A DNA stretch of 64,000 nucleotides from Chitinophaga filiformis (GCF_023100805.1 NZ_CP095855.1:310001-374000); one strand, 5' to 3'. Shown: positions 42,332 through 51,881, counted from the first letter of the stretch. The notes: a model not told the origin generated them from the sequence alone. A program made the numbers and translations.

Positions 42332-42910
42332 ATGAAAAAATTAACCACATTCGGGAAAGCAAGTATCATCCTGGTCATTATCTTTCTCGCTTCCCTATGG
42401 ATATTCCCTATGTGGCAGATCGACCTGCGGGCGCCACAATACCCCGGAGGTCTCTCAATGAAGATCTGGATCAATAATATTACCGGCGATGTGGATATCA
42501 TTAATGGCCTGAACCACTATATCGGAATGAAGACCATTCACAAAGCCGACTTCCGGGAATTCGTCTATCTGCCGGTAGCCATACTGTCTTTCATGGGGCT
42601 CGGAGTAGCAGTACTACTGCTCAACCGGAAAGTCAGCTACTACCTTTGGACCGCTATCTTCCTGGTGCTGGGGTTGGTATCATTCTATGACTTTTACAAA
42701 TGGGAATACGACTACGGGCACAACCTGAATCCGGATGCTCCCATAAAGGTGCCCGGCATGGTGTACCAACCGCCACTTTTGGGGTATAAGAAGATGTTGA
42801 ACTTCGAGGCGCTGTCTCAACCACATATCGGCGGATGGTGTTTCATTTTTGCCGGTGTCCTGCTCGTAGCAGGCAGTTATTATGAATGGAAAAAAAACAC
42901 ACGACCATGA
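42332..42910 (+). CDS. nos-cluster membrane protein of unknown function
   Basis: 192 residues with four membrane segments (IILVIIFLASLWIFPMW; VYLPVAILSFMGLGVAVLL; YLWTAIFLVLGLVSFYDFY; WCFIFAGVLLVAGSYY). The outer loops hold His, Tyr and Met residues, among them LNHYIGMKTIH and DYGHNLNPD, that might bind copper or heme. It lies between nosZ and nosL and overlaps nosL by 4 bp. Clusters of clade II nosZ in Bacteroidota commonly have such a gene; its task is not known to me. Confidence 0.8.
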   Translation: MKKLTTFGKASIILVIIFLASLWIFPMWQIDLRAPQYPGGLSMKIWINNITGDVDIINGLNHYIGMKTIHKADFREFVYLPVAILSFMGLGVAVLLLNRKVSYYLWTAIFLVLGLVSFYDFYKWEYDYGHNLNPDAPIKVPGMVYQPPLLGYKKMLNFEALSQPHIGGWCFIFAGVLLVAGSYYEWKKNTRP

Positions 42911-43335
42911 ACAAATTATTCTTTCTCGCTACAATCTTCTCAATGCTGTTCTTTGCCTCCTGCAAACGCAGCTTTCAGCCGATCGACTACGGAAAAGAAT
43001 CCTGTGCCCACTGCAAAATGGTTATCATGGACAAAAAATTTGCCTGTGAAATCGTAGATAAAAAGGGGAAAGCATACAAATTTGATGACCTGATCTGCAT
43101 GAGAAAGTTCACCAGCGAGCAGTCATTGCAGGAAAATGAGCTGCTGATTTTTGTCGCCGCATTTAACGATCCGGGCAAATTCATTGACGCCAAAAAAGCG
43201 ATCCTTCTAAAAGCAGATGCATTCAGAACTCCGATGAGCGGGGGGCTCGTTGCCGTTGAAACAGCGGAAGCAGCGGCTGACATTCAACAATCAGTGGAAC
43301 ACGCCGAGAAAACGGCATGGCACGATCTAAAATAA
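42907..43335 (+). CDS. nosL: NosL copper-binding lipoprotein
   Basis: 142 residues from the ATG at 42907. Lipobox FFASC gives Cys19. The Cu(I) site is C33-A-H-C36-K-M38 with a further M41, in the NosL family pattern. NosL delivers copper to NosZ for CuZ assembly together with NosDFY. Spacing of 4 bp overlap upstream and 5 bp to nosD. Confidence 0.93.
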   Translation: MNKLFFLATIFSMLFFASCKRSFQPIDYGKESCAHCKMVIMDKKFACEIVDKKGKAYKFDDLICMRKFTSEQSLQENELLIFVAAFNDPGKFIDAKKAILLKADAFRTPMSGGLVAVETAEAAADIQQSVEHAEKTAWHDLK

Positions 43336-43340
43336 CCATC

Positions 43341-44573
43341 ATGTCGCCTTACAAGCTGATCATATTACTACTTATATTCCTGCCCGGAGTAATCCGGGCA
43401 AAATCCGTAAAAGTATACCCCGGCAGGAATAGTTTTCAAAAAGCTATTGATGCTGCTAAACAGAATGATACACTTTTACTGCAGCCAGGCTTATATAAAG
43501 AACACGACATTCTTATCAATAAAAAGCTCGTGATCATTGGTATAGGCTATCCTATAGTTGACGGGGAACATAAATCCCAGATCATCTTTATTACGGCCGA
43601 TTCGGTCATACTACAAGGCATCCAGGTACAGAACACAGGCCGTTCCAGCATGACAGACATGGCGGCCATAAGAGTGCAGAATGCCAATCACGTTGTTGTT
43701 CGTAGTAACAGGGCCTTCAATAATACATATGGCATCTATCTACAAAATGCCGGTTTCACTACTGTACAGCACAATACCATCCAGGCCAGCTCAGTAGATG
43801 AACTGAACAGTGGTAACGGTATCCATGCCTGGAAATGCCATGACCTGCAGATTGCAGGCAATGACATTTCCGGACATCGTGATGGTATCTACTTTGAATT
43901 CGTTACCTCTTCCGTTATCACAGCGAATGTCTCGCACAACAATGTCCGTTATGGACTACATTTCATGTTCTCTCATAATGATACCTATACCAGTAACCGC
44001 TTTTCCGACAATGGCTCAGGTGTGGCGGTTATGTATTCCAGGGGAGTAACGATGACCGGCAATATCTTCCTGCACAACTGGGGTGACGCCGCTTATGCCA
44101 TTCTATTAAAAGAAATTTCAGATAGTAAGATCAATCATAACCAGTTCCTAAAGAATACTGTCGGCCTCTATATGGAAAGCACGACCAAAATTGCTGTGAG
44201 CGAAAACCAGTTCAGTGAAAACGGCTGGGGCATTAAAGTGATGGCAAGTTGCTCGGGAAGTGATTTTACGAAGAATAATTTCATGGGCAACTCTTTTGAT
44301 GTTGCCACGAACGGCACTACCATGTTGAATCACTTTAGTGAAAACTTCTGGGACAAATATGATGGTTATGACCTCGATAAAGATGGGATCGGCGATGTTC
44401 CCTACTATCCTGTAAGCGTCTATTCGGTTGTTTCCGAACGTGTACCAACAGCAATGATCCTGTACAGGAGTTTCCTGACAGGCATCATGGACCAGGTTGA
44501 AAAAGTAATGCCAAGCATTATACCAGACCAGCTCAAAGATGATACTCCAAGAATGAAAAAGTGGAAACTATGA
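43341..44573 (+). CDS. nosD: NosD, periplasmic beta-helix protein for NosZ maturation
   Basis: 410 residues from the ATG at 43341, 5 bp after nosL; an earlier in-frame start overlaps nosL. Signal peptide MSPYKLIILLLIFLPGVIRA. The body is a right-handed beta-helix with Asn-rich turns repeated about every 23 residues (NNTYGIYLQNAG, NVSHNNVRYGLHF, NHNQFLKNTVGLY), the CASH/NosD fold. It works with the NosFY transporter to assemble the copper site. Confidence 0.95.
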   Translation: MSPYKLIILLLIFLPGVIRAKSVKVYPGRNSFQKAIDAAKQNDTLLLQPGLYKEHDILINKKLVIIGIGYPIVDGEHKSQIIFITADSVILQGIQVQNTGRSSMTDMAAIRVQNANHVVVRSNRAFNNTYGIYLQNAGFTTVQHNTIQASSVDELNSGNGIHAWKCHDLQIAGNDISGHRDGIYFEFVTSSVITANVSHNNVRYGLHFMFSHNDTYTSNRFSDNGSGVAVMYSRGVTMTGNIFLHNWGDAAYAILLKEISDSKINHNQFLKNTVGLYMESTTKIAVSENQFSENGWGIKVMASCSGSDFTKNNFMGNSFDVATNGTTMLNHFSENFWDKYDGYDLDKDGIGDVPYYPVSVYSVVSERVPTAMILYRSFLTGIMDQVEKVMPSIIPDQLKDDTPRMKKWKL

Positions 44574-45301
44574 TTAAGATAGAACATCTCACCAAATCCT
44601 TCGGCAAATTTGCTGCATTGAAAGATATCAATGTTCATATGCGCCAGGGGCAGGCCATTTCCCTGCTTGGGCCGAACGGATCTGGTAAAACGACCCTGAT
44701 AAAATCCATTCTCGGCCTTGTAATTCCCGAGAAAGGCAATATCACCATTGATGGCCAGTCGGTGAAAAGCGACTGGTCCTACCGCTCACAGATCGGATAT
44801 ATGCCGCAGATCGGGCATTATCCTGACAATATGACCATAGACCAGGTATTTGCCCTGATCAGGGAAATGAGGAAAGACATGCAGCAATATGATGAAGAAC
44901 TGATCTATGGGTTCCAGTTGAATAAACTCGGCAACAAGACGATGCGTAGTCTGTCAGGTGGAACAAGACAGAAAGTGAGCGCATCACTTGCCTTCCTTTT
45001 TTCTCCCAATGTATACATTCTTGACGAACCCACAGCTGGCCTTGACCCGGTTTCAAGTGAGCTGCTAAAGGAAAAGATCCTGAAGGAGCGGGAGGCAGGC
45101 AAGCTCATACTGATCACATCACATGTACTGAGTGATCTGGAAGGAATAGCCAGCCATATTATCTATCTGCAGGATGGCGAGCTCCTTTTTTACAGAACCA
45201 TCGAAGAGCTTCAGGAAGTGACAGGCGAAGAAAAACTAAACAGGGTCATTGCGCATATCATGAAGAATGAATCACGCGTTGCTAAAACCATACAAAGATG
45301 A
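44570..45301 (+). CDS. nosF: NosF, ABC transporter ATPase
   Basis: 243 residues from the ATG at 44570, which overlaps the nosD stop (ATGA). Walker A LGPNGSGKTT at about 33-42, signature RSLSGGTRQK, Walker B VYILDEPTAGLDP and the switch His in ITSH. It energises the NosY/NosD complex. The start three codons earlier is possible but not needed. Confidence 0.95.
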   Translation: MIKIEHLTKSFGKFAALKDINVHMRQGQAISLLGPNGSGKTTLIKSILGLVIPEKGNITIDGQSVKSDWSYRSQIGYMPQIGHYPDNMTIDQVFALIREMRKDMQQYDEELIYGFQLNKLGNKTMRSLSGGTRQKVSASLAFLFSPNVYILDEPTAGLDPVSSELLKEKILKEREAGKLILITSHVLSDLEGIASHIIYLQDGELLFYRTIEELQEVTGEEKLNRVIAHIMKNESRVAKTIQR

Positions 45302-46065
45302 AGACAATTATTAAATATGTGCTGCTCGATCTGATGCGGAATAAGGTGATACTATTTTATACGATCATCTTAGCCGTACTTGCAGTGAGCGTGTTAGGTA
45401 TTGACGATAATCCAACCAAGGGACTATTAAGCCTGCTGAATATCACCCTGCTGTTCGTACCGCTTATTACCATCCTGTTCTCTACCATTTACTTTTTCAA
45501 CGCAATAGAATTCACAGAACTACTACTATCCCAACCCATCAAGCGGAAGAAGGTTATTCTGGCAGAATATTCAGCCCTCACATTATCTTTATCTGCGGCC
45601 TACGCTGTAGGAATTGGCATTCCGCTGTTATTGCTTGTATCCGGTATTGAATCATTCATCCTTACACTGGTTGGCATCCTGCTCACCTGCGTATTTTCTT
45701 CCCTGGCCCTCCTGATCTTTGTAAAATGCAGAGACAAAACAAAAGGTATCGGTATAGCCATTGCTACCGCATTATTTTTTACACTGCTGTTTGACGGGTT
45801 TCTGCTGGCATTTATATATTCATTCAGCGATTATCCTATAGACGAGGCGGTGGTAGGTATTATTGCATTCAATCCTATTGATCTTGGAAGGGTACTGATG
45901 TTGCTACATTTGGATGTGGCGGTACTGATGGGGTATTCCGGCGCACTGTTTAAGAAGTTCCTGGGCTCAGCCACCGGCAGCATTTTCTCTATTGCCTGTA
46001 TCTTATTGTGGATAATAGTCCCCTTATTACTTTCTGTCAGGATATTTAACAGGAAGGATCTTTAA
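45298..46065 (+). CDS. nosY: NosY, ABC transporter permease
   Basis: 255 residues with six membrane segments; TIIKYVLLDLMRNKVILFYTIIL at the N-terminus and VILAEYSALTLSLSAAYAVG are those of ABC-2 permeases. It overlaps nosF by 4 bp. Its 3' end overlaps the end of the convergent membrane protein gene by 39 bp. Confidence 0.93.
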   Translation: MKTIIKYVLLDLMRNKVILFYTIILAVLAVSVLGIDDNPTKGLLSLLNITLLFVPLITILFSTIYFFNAIEFTELLLSQPIKRKKVILAEYSALTLSLSAAYAVGIGIPLLLLVSGIESFILTLVGILLTCVFSSLALLIFVKCRDKTKGIGIAIATALFFTLLFDGFLLAFIYSFSDYPIDEAVVGIIAFNPIDLGRVLMLLHLDVAVLMGYSGALFKKFLGSATGSIFSIACILLWIIVPLLLSVRIFNRKDL

Positions 46066-47406
46066 GCGACCATCCCTGTCAATGACAGGGATACGCTGAT
46101 ACAGGTTCCGCCTGTTCTGAACGGCCATCAACAAGGCTCCCAGGAACAGGCAAACGGCAGCGATCAGCAAAAGCCAGTTCAGTATTGAACTACTCATCAT
46201 CAGCATATATCCAAGCCCCTGGGAAAAAAGTACCAGTTCGTTCAGGACAATGCCTGTTACAAATGTCCATAATGCAATTCCGCCTGGTATACTGTACCGG
46301 AACAACCCCTTCTCTATGCAATAGGCAAGGATGAACAATGAAACAAAGCCCAGTAATACGAGGTGTAAGAAACCTATCACTACTGGCCGGTTTGAAAAGG
46401 CGAGCATACCAAGTGAGGGTATAATGGTCAGCGCCTGAAAGAGCATTTTGCATATAAAAGCGAGCATTGCAATCCCGCCAATCTTTTTAGTAAGTGGCTT
46501 CATGGACCGTATACCTGACATTAAACCGGGAAACATAAACAGGAAACAGGTGAGTGTAACTACCAGCAAAATACTCCCTGCAAAAGCAATTATTTGAAAG
46601 AGATGGCTGACATCATGCCAGAGATAACAAAGAAACATAGCAGGCAACACAGAGGAAGTCAAAGACCATGTAAACCACTTTGTATACCTGTTCTCTATCC
46701 TGAGCTGGTGTAACATCAGCGCGAAGACAGACAAAGAAAAGAAACCACAGTATTGCAGGTGCAGGTAACTATATATTGCATCCCTGTACAAATAGGTTTG
46801 CTGCGATTTTGTAGCCATCAGGAATGCCAGGGTAAAAGCCCCTGCCGAAGAAAGGGACATATATATAACAGCGCTGATAGCAAGTACCTTCACAGCGCTG
46901 CTTAGGGCGGACTTCCGGATATCTTTAATAAAAACCGCCGTAAATGCATAAGAAGAAAAAATAAATAGCGTCGAAAATAAAATGCTGTAGAAGCCATATC
47001 CCTGAAATGGGAAAGTGAACAGCATGCCATAGGAGTTGATCAGAATTGCAGCCAGCATCCATCTGTATACCGCTTTTCCCGCCCGTTCAGGAGGTAAAAT
47101 GACATATGCCATCAACGACAGCAGAGCCACCGTAATCCAGCCTCCAAAGGCAAAATGCGAGTGGGCATGCAGCAGGTATTTGAAATCGAGGATGGGAATA
47201 TTGAAAAGGATCTTACTGCGCAATATCAATCCCAATAGAGCAACCACTGCCAGATTTGCCAAAGCTATTTGTATCCAGGATGACAGGGAAATATTTGCTA
47301 CTCGCCGGTGAAGGCCACTTGTTATCCGCCACCACCAATTGGTTTCCCGGCCCGCGGATAACGGCGCCAGCTGCTCATTGCTCGTTCCTGACTTCCTTGA
47401 TTCCAT
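46027..47406 (-). CDS. Polytopic membrane protein, heme-copper-oxidase subunit I-like
   Basis: 459 residues from the ATG at 47406 (13 further codons are in frame). About twelve membrane segments. HAHSHFAFGGW, near residue 80 to 90, and WHDVSHLFQ with a later HLVLLGF provide several His in membrane helices, as in cbb3 and NorB heme-copper oxidases, but the full set of ligands is not clear. It is convergent with nosY, which suggests a job in nitrogen oxide or oxygen metabolism. It could be a diverged oxidase subunit or a NO/heme sensor; I am unsure. Confidence 0.6.
   Translation of the reverse strand: MESRKSGTSNEQLAPLSAGRETNWWWRITSGLHRRVANISLSSWIQIALANLAVVALLGLILRSKILFNIPILDFKYLLHAHSHFAFGGWITVALLSLMAYVILPPERAGKAVYRWMLAAILINSYGMLFTFPFQGYGFYSILFSTLFIFSSYAFTAVFIKDIRKSALSSAVKVLAISAVIYMSLSSAGAFTLAFLMATKSQQTYLYRDAIYSYLHLQYCGFFSLSVFALMLHQLRIENRYTKWFTWSLTSSVLPAMFLCYLWHDVSHLFQIIAFAGSILLVVTLTCFLFMFPGLMSGIRSMKPLTKKIGGIAMLAFICKMLFQALTIIPSLGMLAFSNRPVVIGFLHLVLLGFVSLFILAYCIEKGLFRYSIPGGIALWTFVTGIVLNELVLFSQGLGYMLMMSSSILNWLLLIAAVCLFLGALLMAVQNRRNLYQRIPVIDRDGRLKILPVKYPDRK
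46072..46092. repeat. Palindrome downstream of nosY
   Basis: ATCCCTGTCA-A-TGACAGGGAT, a perfect 10-bp inverted repeat around one base, 7 bp after the nosY stop and inside the 3' end of the convergent gene (codons of PVIDRDG). As RNA it could form a hairpin only with strained loop; it may end the nos message. Confidence 0.4.
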
Positions 47407-47638
47407 AGCAATATCAAAAGTAGTAAAGTTGTCAATAAAAGACAAATTTATCCTTTTTTATCCGTACTTTCATTTGCTTTGCGTAAGTCTAACTGCGGCT
47501 CTCCTTTCTGACTTCCGGTTTAGTATATATCCACCACCTTCCAATATCGCTCAACAGCGGCCCTGTTCTGTTTTCCAAAATTTGAAGTTAAGCCCGGCCT
47601 TCATTATTTTGTAGCCATATTTAAACACTCCCTTCCCT

Positions 47639-48544
47639 ATGACATCTCTTAAAATGATTGAAAAGGTCTTTAATACAACGCTTCCTAAGTCCTTTACCGA
47701 ATCCTGGGAAGGATTGTTGGAAACCAGGCTGTGTAAATTAAGGGCATACAATTTCGGGGAATTCTACATACTGAATGAGGCTGCCATTACAGCCCTGAAT
47801 ACCAGGAAGGAACCTGGCATTACACTCAGCAATGAACTGGAGACCGTACGCAAATTTATTGAGGAACGGCCCCTTATACGTGACTATGTTCCTATTGCTG
47901 TAGAAAGTCTGTACAGTTATTTTTATTGTTTCATTGGCTTTAAAAAAACCAGGGGAATCATTGAAGATGATAGCGTATACTGTGTAACTTCCTTCGTAGA
48001 CAGCTCCCCGGAAGTATTCAACTTTAAAAAAATTGCGTCGAAGTATACTGACATATTCGGCGATGAGCGTTATGCTGAGCTGGCCGCTCACTTTCACGCA
48101 ACCGACAGCCTGCTGACTACCAGGGCAACGGATCATTTATATAGCCACCTTTTTGAAAGGTATACTTTTATTGATAGCTATCTGGATTTCATCGCCAAAC
48201 GATTAAATAGTCTGTTCAGCATATTTGACGATATAAAGTTCTTTGATGAAGGAGGGCATACTTTATACTGTGAATCAGGAGGAATAAAGTCAGTCGTTTT
48301 TGATACCGGCGATAAGGTAATGCAACGTATTGAAAACACTGAAGTAGGAGTACCGGTTCCTCAAACGGTACTATTCGATAATCTGAAACGTGTCCTGGCC
48401 GACAAACTGGGGCCATATACATTATACATATTCAGTTGGTGGTTCTTTTCCGAAGATGTCGCCGCTACCGGGTTTGGTCTGTCCAGGAACAATGATCTTG
48501 GTCCTTTGCTTGATCAATATGGCATGACGTTAACGCGTTTTTAA
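47639..48544 (+). CDS. Protein of unknown function
   Basis: 301 residues, cytoplasmic, no membrane segment. The N-terminal IEKVFNTTLPKSFTESWEG recalls the start of SMI1/KNR4 (SUKH) domains, where an acidic helix is followed by LPxxY/F, but I cannot follow the rest of the fold. There are a C-terminal aromatic patch (YIFSWWFFSEDV) and many acidic residues. It has its own terminator. If SUKH-like it could be an immunity-type protein, but no toxin gene is next to it. Confidence 0.6.
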   Translation: MTSLKMIEKVFNTTLPKSFTESWEGLLETRLCKLRAYNFGEFYILNEAAITALNTRKEPGITLSNELETVRKFIEERPLIRDYVPIAVESLYSYFYCFIGFKKTRGIIEDDSVYCVTSFVDSSPEVFNFKKIASKYTDIFGDERYAELAAHFHATDSLLTTRATDHLYSHLFERYTFIDSYLDFIAKRLNSLFSIFDDIKFFDEGGHTLYCESGGIKSVVFDTGDKVMQRIENTEVGVPVPQTVLFDNLKRVLADKLGPYTLYIFSWWFFSEDVAATGFGLSRNNDLGPLLDQYGMTLTRF

Positions 48545-48590
48545 GATAACAGAAGGTGTATCAAGGGGTCTGATACACCTTCTGTTTATC
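48545..48590. terminator. Bidirectional terminator
   Basis: A 15-bp perfect stem (48549-48563 with 48571-48585, loop of 7) extends on both sides by GATAA/TTATC with one bulge. It lies between convergent genes and serves both. Confidence 0.75.
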
Positions 48591-48611
48591 TGGATACGCA
48601 GTAGAAGCTTA

Positions 48612-50738
48612 TCAGTGAGCTACCACTAATTTCTGCGTTACACTGTTTCCCTGCTGTTCCACCTTCAGGAAATATAATCCTGAATGCAGATCATCTACCG
48701 GTAAACTCGCCTGGCCCCTTTCGATATTGATCATCCGCTGGCCGGCAGCCACTCCGTTCACATTGAGGATTGTCACCAGGCCGCTCCCTTTCCATCCGTT
48801 TCCGAACTTCAGGATGGCGGTATTAACGGCAGGCTGCGGATATACCTGCAACAAGCCTGATAACCGGCTTTCATCTACCACTGTTGGCAGCACATACGCT
48901 GCTTCGCCTGGCAGCCTCAGCGCACTGTTCACACTGATTGTATCACTGATGATAATATCTTCTATATAGGTTTTAAAATTACCGGTTTCTACACCATGGT
49001 CATATGCGATCATGATACGGTCAATCGTTTTTCCATTCAGCCAGTTACCAATATTACAGAAGATGCGGCGCCAGTTATTTGTCACTCCGTGGCCGGCGCC
49101 GGGATGCATGGAGGTCCCGTTCTGGTCAGTAGCACCTATGTCGCGCAGGGTAGTACCGTCTGTCATGACCAGGTCTACCGTTACATAACGGGACAGGTTA
49201 TTGGTAGGATAGGTCCAGAAGCTCAGTTTGGTAGCGGCATTCACCGGGATGTTCACATCAAATGCCCGGAAGTAATAATAGGAGCTGGCGGCAGAATTGT
49301 CTGTACCGCTTACACGTATGGATGAAGGGCCGGTGTGACTGGTTTCGCCGCTTACCACGCCACATAATGGAGCACTGACATTCTGTGGTACAGAACTTGG
49401 GTCGGCGCTGTTGGTCCAGCTTAGCATAGCATCATAACCAGATTCCACGCTGGTACGGAACCAGAGGGGCGCCACGGCGTATGGAATGGGCACATTCGTG
49501 GTGAGTGGCTGCGTGCCCTTCAGCACTTGTGTGGCCCTTCCGGCAAGACGCAGGTAAAAGTCGGACCCGATATAGGTACCATCTGCGCTGCTGGTCAGGA
49601 AATATTGGTTGTTAGGCACAGCGAAGTAGCTGTCGGCCATTTTCATAATGTTGGTGCCTTCATCATATTCATCAAACATGGCAATATAAGCCGTGTTCAT
49701 TCCCAGGTTTTTGATATTATATAGCTGACGCCAGAAGAACTCACCCTTATTACGGGGAATTTCATTCACCGGACCGCCATTCCAGTTACTCCATGCAAAA
49801 CCGGAGAAGATCACAGGCTGATAGTCAATGTTGTGTGAATTACAGTAAGCCAGGTCGGGCGCAAGCTGGTTATTTTTGAAATTGTCCGCACCAGCAAGAT
49901 CTTTGAAACGACCTACTGACCATGGAGAGATCATGTTGAACGCATCATATACTGCAGTATAGCCGGCATAAGAATCATCAGTACCGCTAAGCCAGTGAGT
50001 AGGTACGCCCCCGATTACATAATACCCTTTCCCTTTCAGCCAGTTAATAATAGCCAGGCTGTTGCCCGGAGCATTTGTACGGCCGGTAAGGCCAAACCCC
50101 CAGATACAGATCACTGGTTTACCATTCTGGTGCGCATAATAAGGTGAGTTGACCACCTGCAGGTCATTCTCTATATGTAGCCAGTCGCTCTTAAAATACG
50201 CCGTATCATCTGCGCTCATATCGTACATGATGTAAAAGATGCGCTGATATTTCTCAGCCGCACGACGCAGACGGGTAGTGACGCTGTCGCGGTTAGTTCT
50301 GAATACGCCATCGCGGGTCTCCCCCAGGAAACGTTGGAGGGCCGCACCATCAATGCCATTGTCCTGCATCCATTTGAAATGGCGGTCTATCACGTCCGGA
50401 AACCAGGACGAGAACAACTTCGAAGGCTGCCCGTTGTTCAGGTTGCCTAGCGCTGTCTGGAACAGCTGGCCGGCGGCGTATTCCGTAACATCGGGATAGG
50501 CCTCAAAAGTAACAGCTCCGGGAGCAGGTGAGCCATTGTTGGTCTGGTACTGTCCGGCCGACCAATGCCGCCAGCGGGCCACCGGCGAGCCATCTCCGAA
50601 GGCGTTAAACCAGGCCTGGTACCCGCAGATCACCTTGCCTGTAACAGATTGGGCGGCAGGCGCCACCTGGGCTGATAAAAATAAAGGGCTGCAGCACGGA
50701 GCTGCGATCAATAGGATTTGTAACAATATTTTCCGCAT
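48612..50738 (-). CDS. Secreted glycoside hydrolase family 71/99-like protein with type IX sorting domain
   Basis: 708 residues. Signal peptide MRKILLQILLIAAPCCSPLF. The catalytic domain, about 35-390, has GYQAWFNAFGDGSP, MQDNGIDGAALQRFLGE, SGFAWSNWNGG and AMFDEYDEGTNIMK, the features of GH71/GH99-like alpha-glucan or alpha-mannan enzymes. Then a region with SWTNSADPSS and a carbohydrate-binding-like beta-sandwich (about 460-600). The last 80 residues (LLQVYPQPA...LVVAH) are a Por secretion-type sorting domain, so the protein is exported by the type IX system and attached at the surface or released. Confidence 0.88.
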   Translation of the reverse strand: MRKILLQILLIAAPCCSPLFLSAQVAPAAQSVTGKVICGYQAWFNAFGDGSPVARWRHWSAGQYQTNNGSPAPGAVTFEAYPDVTEYAAGQLFQTALGNLNNGQPSKLFSSWFPDVIDRHFKWMQDNGIDGAALQRFLGETRDGVFRTNRDSVTTRLRRAAEKYQRIFYIMYDMSADDTAYFKSDWLHIENDLQVVNSPYYAHQNGKPVICIWGFGLTGRTNAPGNSLAIINWLKGKGYYVIGGVPTHWLSGTDDSYAGYTAVYDAFNMISPWSVGRFKDLAGADNFKNNQLAPDLAYCNSHNIDYQPVIFSGFAWSNWNGGPVNEIPRNKGEFFWRQLYNIKNLGMNTAYIAMFDEYDEGTNIMKMADSYFAVPNNQYFLTSSADGTYIGSDFYLRLAGRATQVLKGTQPLTTNVPIPYAVAPLWFRTSVESGYDAMLSWTNSADPSSVPQNVSAPLCGVVSGETSHTGPSSIRVSGTDNSAASSYYYFRAFDVNIPVNAATKLSFWTYPTNNLSRYVTVDLVMTDGTTLRDIGATDQNGTSMHPGAGHGVTNNWRRIFCNIGNWLNGKTIDRIMIAYDHGVETGNFKTYIEDIIISDTISVNSALRLPGEAAYVLPTVVDESRLSGLLQVYPQPAVNTAILKFGNGWKGSGLVTILNVNGVAAGQRMINIERGQASLPVDDLHSGLYFLKVEQQGNSVTQKLVVAH

Positions 50739-50821
50739 ACAAGTGGAATTTGGTTCGCTACAATTTAACAGGCAGGATCTTAATAAAGGGATTAATAATC
50801 CGCTTAATCAGGAACTAAGTT

Positions 50822-50829
50822 CAAAAATA
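50822..50829 (-). promoter_or_regulatory. -7 box for the GH71/99-like gene
   Basis: Reads TATTTTTG on the minus strand, about 84 bp before the ATG. No clear -33 box. Confidence 0.4.
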
Positions 50830-50840
50830 TTTTCTAAACC

Positions 50841-50863
50841 GAATGATTATTCGTTTATATTTG
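50841..50863 (+). promoter_or_regulatory. TetR promoter with operator-like repeat
   Basis: GAATGATTATTCGTTTAT at 50841-50858 is a near-palindrome and shares 14 of 18 bases with 51473-51490, in front of the VOC gene. It runs into the -7 box TATATTTG (50856-50863), 4 bp before the TetR ATG. Likely TetR autoregulation. Confidence 0.5.
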
Positions 50864-50867
50864 CAGT

Positions 50868-51452
50868 ATGAGAGTTAAAGATGAAAATAAGGAGCTGACC
50901 ATCCGGGAAAAAGCGATCGAGATGATTGTAAAAGAAGGATTTGATGGTCTTAGTATGCAGAAATTGGCAAAAGAGGCCAATATCTCTGCCTCAACTATTT
51001 ACATCTACTTCAAAAATCGCGAAGACCTGCTGAACCAGCTTTATTTAAGTGTATGGGAAAAATTTGAAAGGGATGCCCTGACCGGTTTTTCGGCCGACAT
51101 GTCATTTGAGGAAGGGCTATGGTTACAATGGAAGAACCGTTTTAAAAACATTTGCCAGAACCCTCTGGAATATCAGTTTTCAGAGCAATTCCGTAATTCT
51201 CCCCTTATTAATCACAAAGACATAAAACCAAGTGTTTTCAGAAAGGTAATGAACGACTTTGTGGATAACGCCGTTAAGAAAGGAGAGCTGGTAGATGTAC
51301 CGGCTGAACAATACTGGGCGGTTGCTTATGGTCCGTTTTACACGCTGGTGAAATTTCATTTTGAGAACACGATGGCCGGTAAACCCTTTACGCTGACAGA
51401 ACAGAAGCTGAAACAGCTATTCAGGTTAGTAATAAAATCCCTGCGTCCATAA
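50868..51452 (+). CDS. TetR/AcrR-family transcriptional regulator
   Basis: 194 residues. N-terminal HTH: TIREKAIEMIVKEGFDGLSM, then LAKEANISASTIYIYFKNRED, the TetR signature. The C-terminal ligand domain is typical of Bacteroidota TetR proteins with the EQFRNSPLI segment. The likely targets are itself and the VOC gene 60 bp further, which share an operator-like sequence. The start is very close to the -7 box, so a short leader. Confidence 0.92.
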   Translation: MRVKDENKELTIREKAIEMIVKEGFDGLSMQKLAKEANISASTIYIYFKNREDLLNQLYLSVWEKFERDALTGFSADMSFEEGLWLQWKNRFKNICQNPLEYQFSEQFRNSPLINHKDIKPSVFRKVMNDFVDNAVKKGELVDVPAEQYWAVAYGPFYTLVKFHFENTMAGKPFTLTEQKLKQLFRLVIKSLRP

Positions 51453-51472
51453 AAAAATTTTCCTTCATAAAA

Positions 51473-51490
51473 GAACGAACATTCATTTAT
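51473..51490. promoter_or_regulatory. Operator-like site before the VOC gene
   Basis: GAACGAACATTCATTTAT, closely matching the site in front of tetR (50841-50858). A similar sequence occurs at 7883-7900, at the AraC/YdcZ junction. Confidence 0.45.
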
Positions 51491-51512
51491 TATTAACATC
51501 AATCTTAGAGAA

Positions 51513-51881
51513 ATGACAATTAACCACCTTAACTTACCCGTATCAGATGTTGCAGCCGCAACAACATTCTTTGAATCTCATTTTGATTTCAAATGTCTGG
51601 AAACGAAAGGCGACAACATGATTGCTGTATTGACAAACCCGGCCGATTTTACGCTTGTACTGATGTCTTCAAAAATTAACAAGGGTGAGAATACCGCCTA
51701 TCCTGATGCATTTCATATTGGGTTTATACTTGACAGTGCAGAAAAAGTGAATGACATTTTCTCAAAGCTAAAGACCGGCGGTATATCACTTGAGCGGGAG
51801 CCTCAGAAAATAAGAAATAGTTTCGGCTTCTATTTTTACTTTGACAATCTGTTTATTGAGGTGGCGCATTACCTGAACTGA
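51513..51881 (+). CDS. VOC-family (glyoxalase/bleomycin resistance/dioxygenase) protein
   Basis: 122 residues, one VOC module. MTINHLNLPVSDVAAATTFF is the first beta-alpha-beta unit; H5 and the Glu in the C-terminal strand FIEVAHYL match metal ligand positions. It may be a small lyase, dioxygenase or binding protein for an electrophilic compound. Probably under the TetR gene in front of it. Confidence 0.88.
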   Translation: MTINHLNLPVSDVAAATTFFESHFDFKCLETKGDNMIAVLTNPADFTLVLMSSKINKGENTAYPDAFHIGFILDSAEKVNDIFSKLKTGGISLEREPQKIRNSFGFYFYFDNLFIEVAHYLN

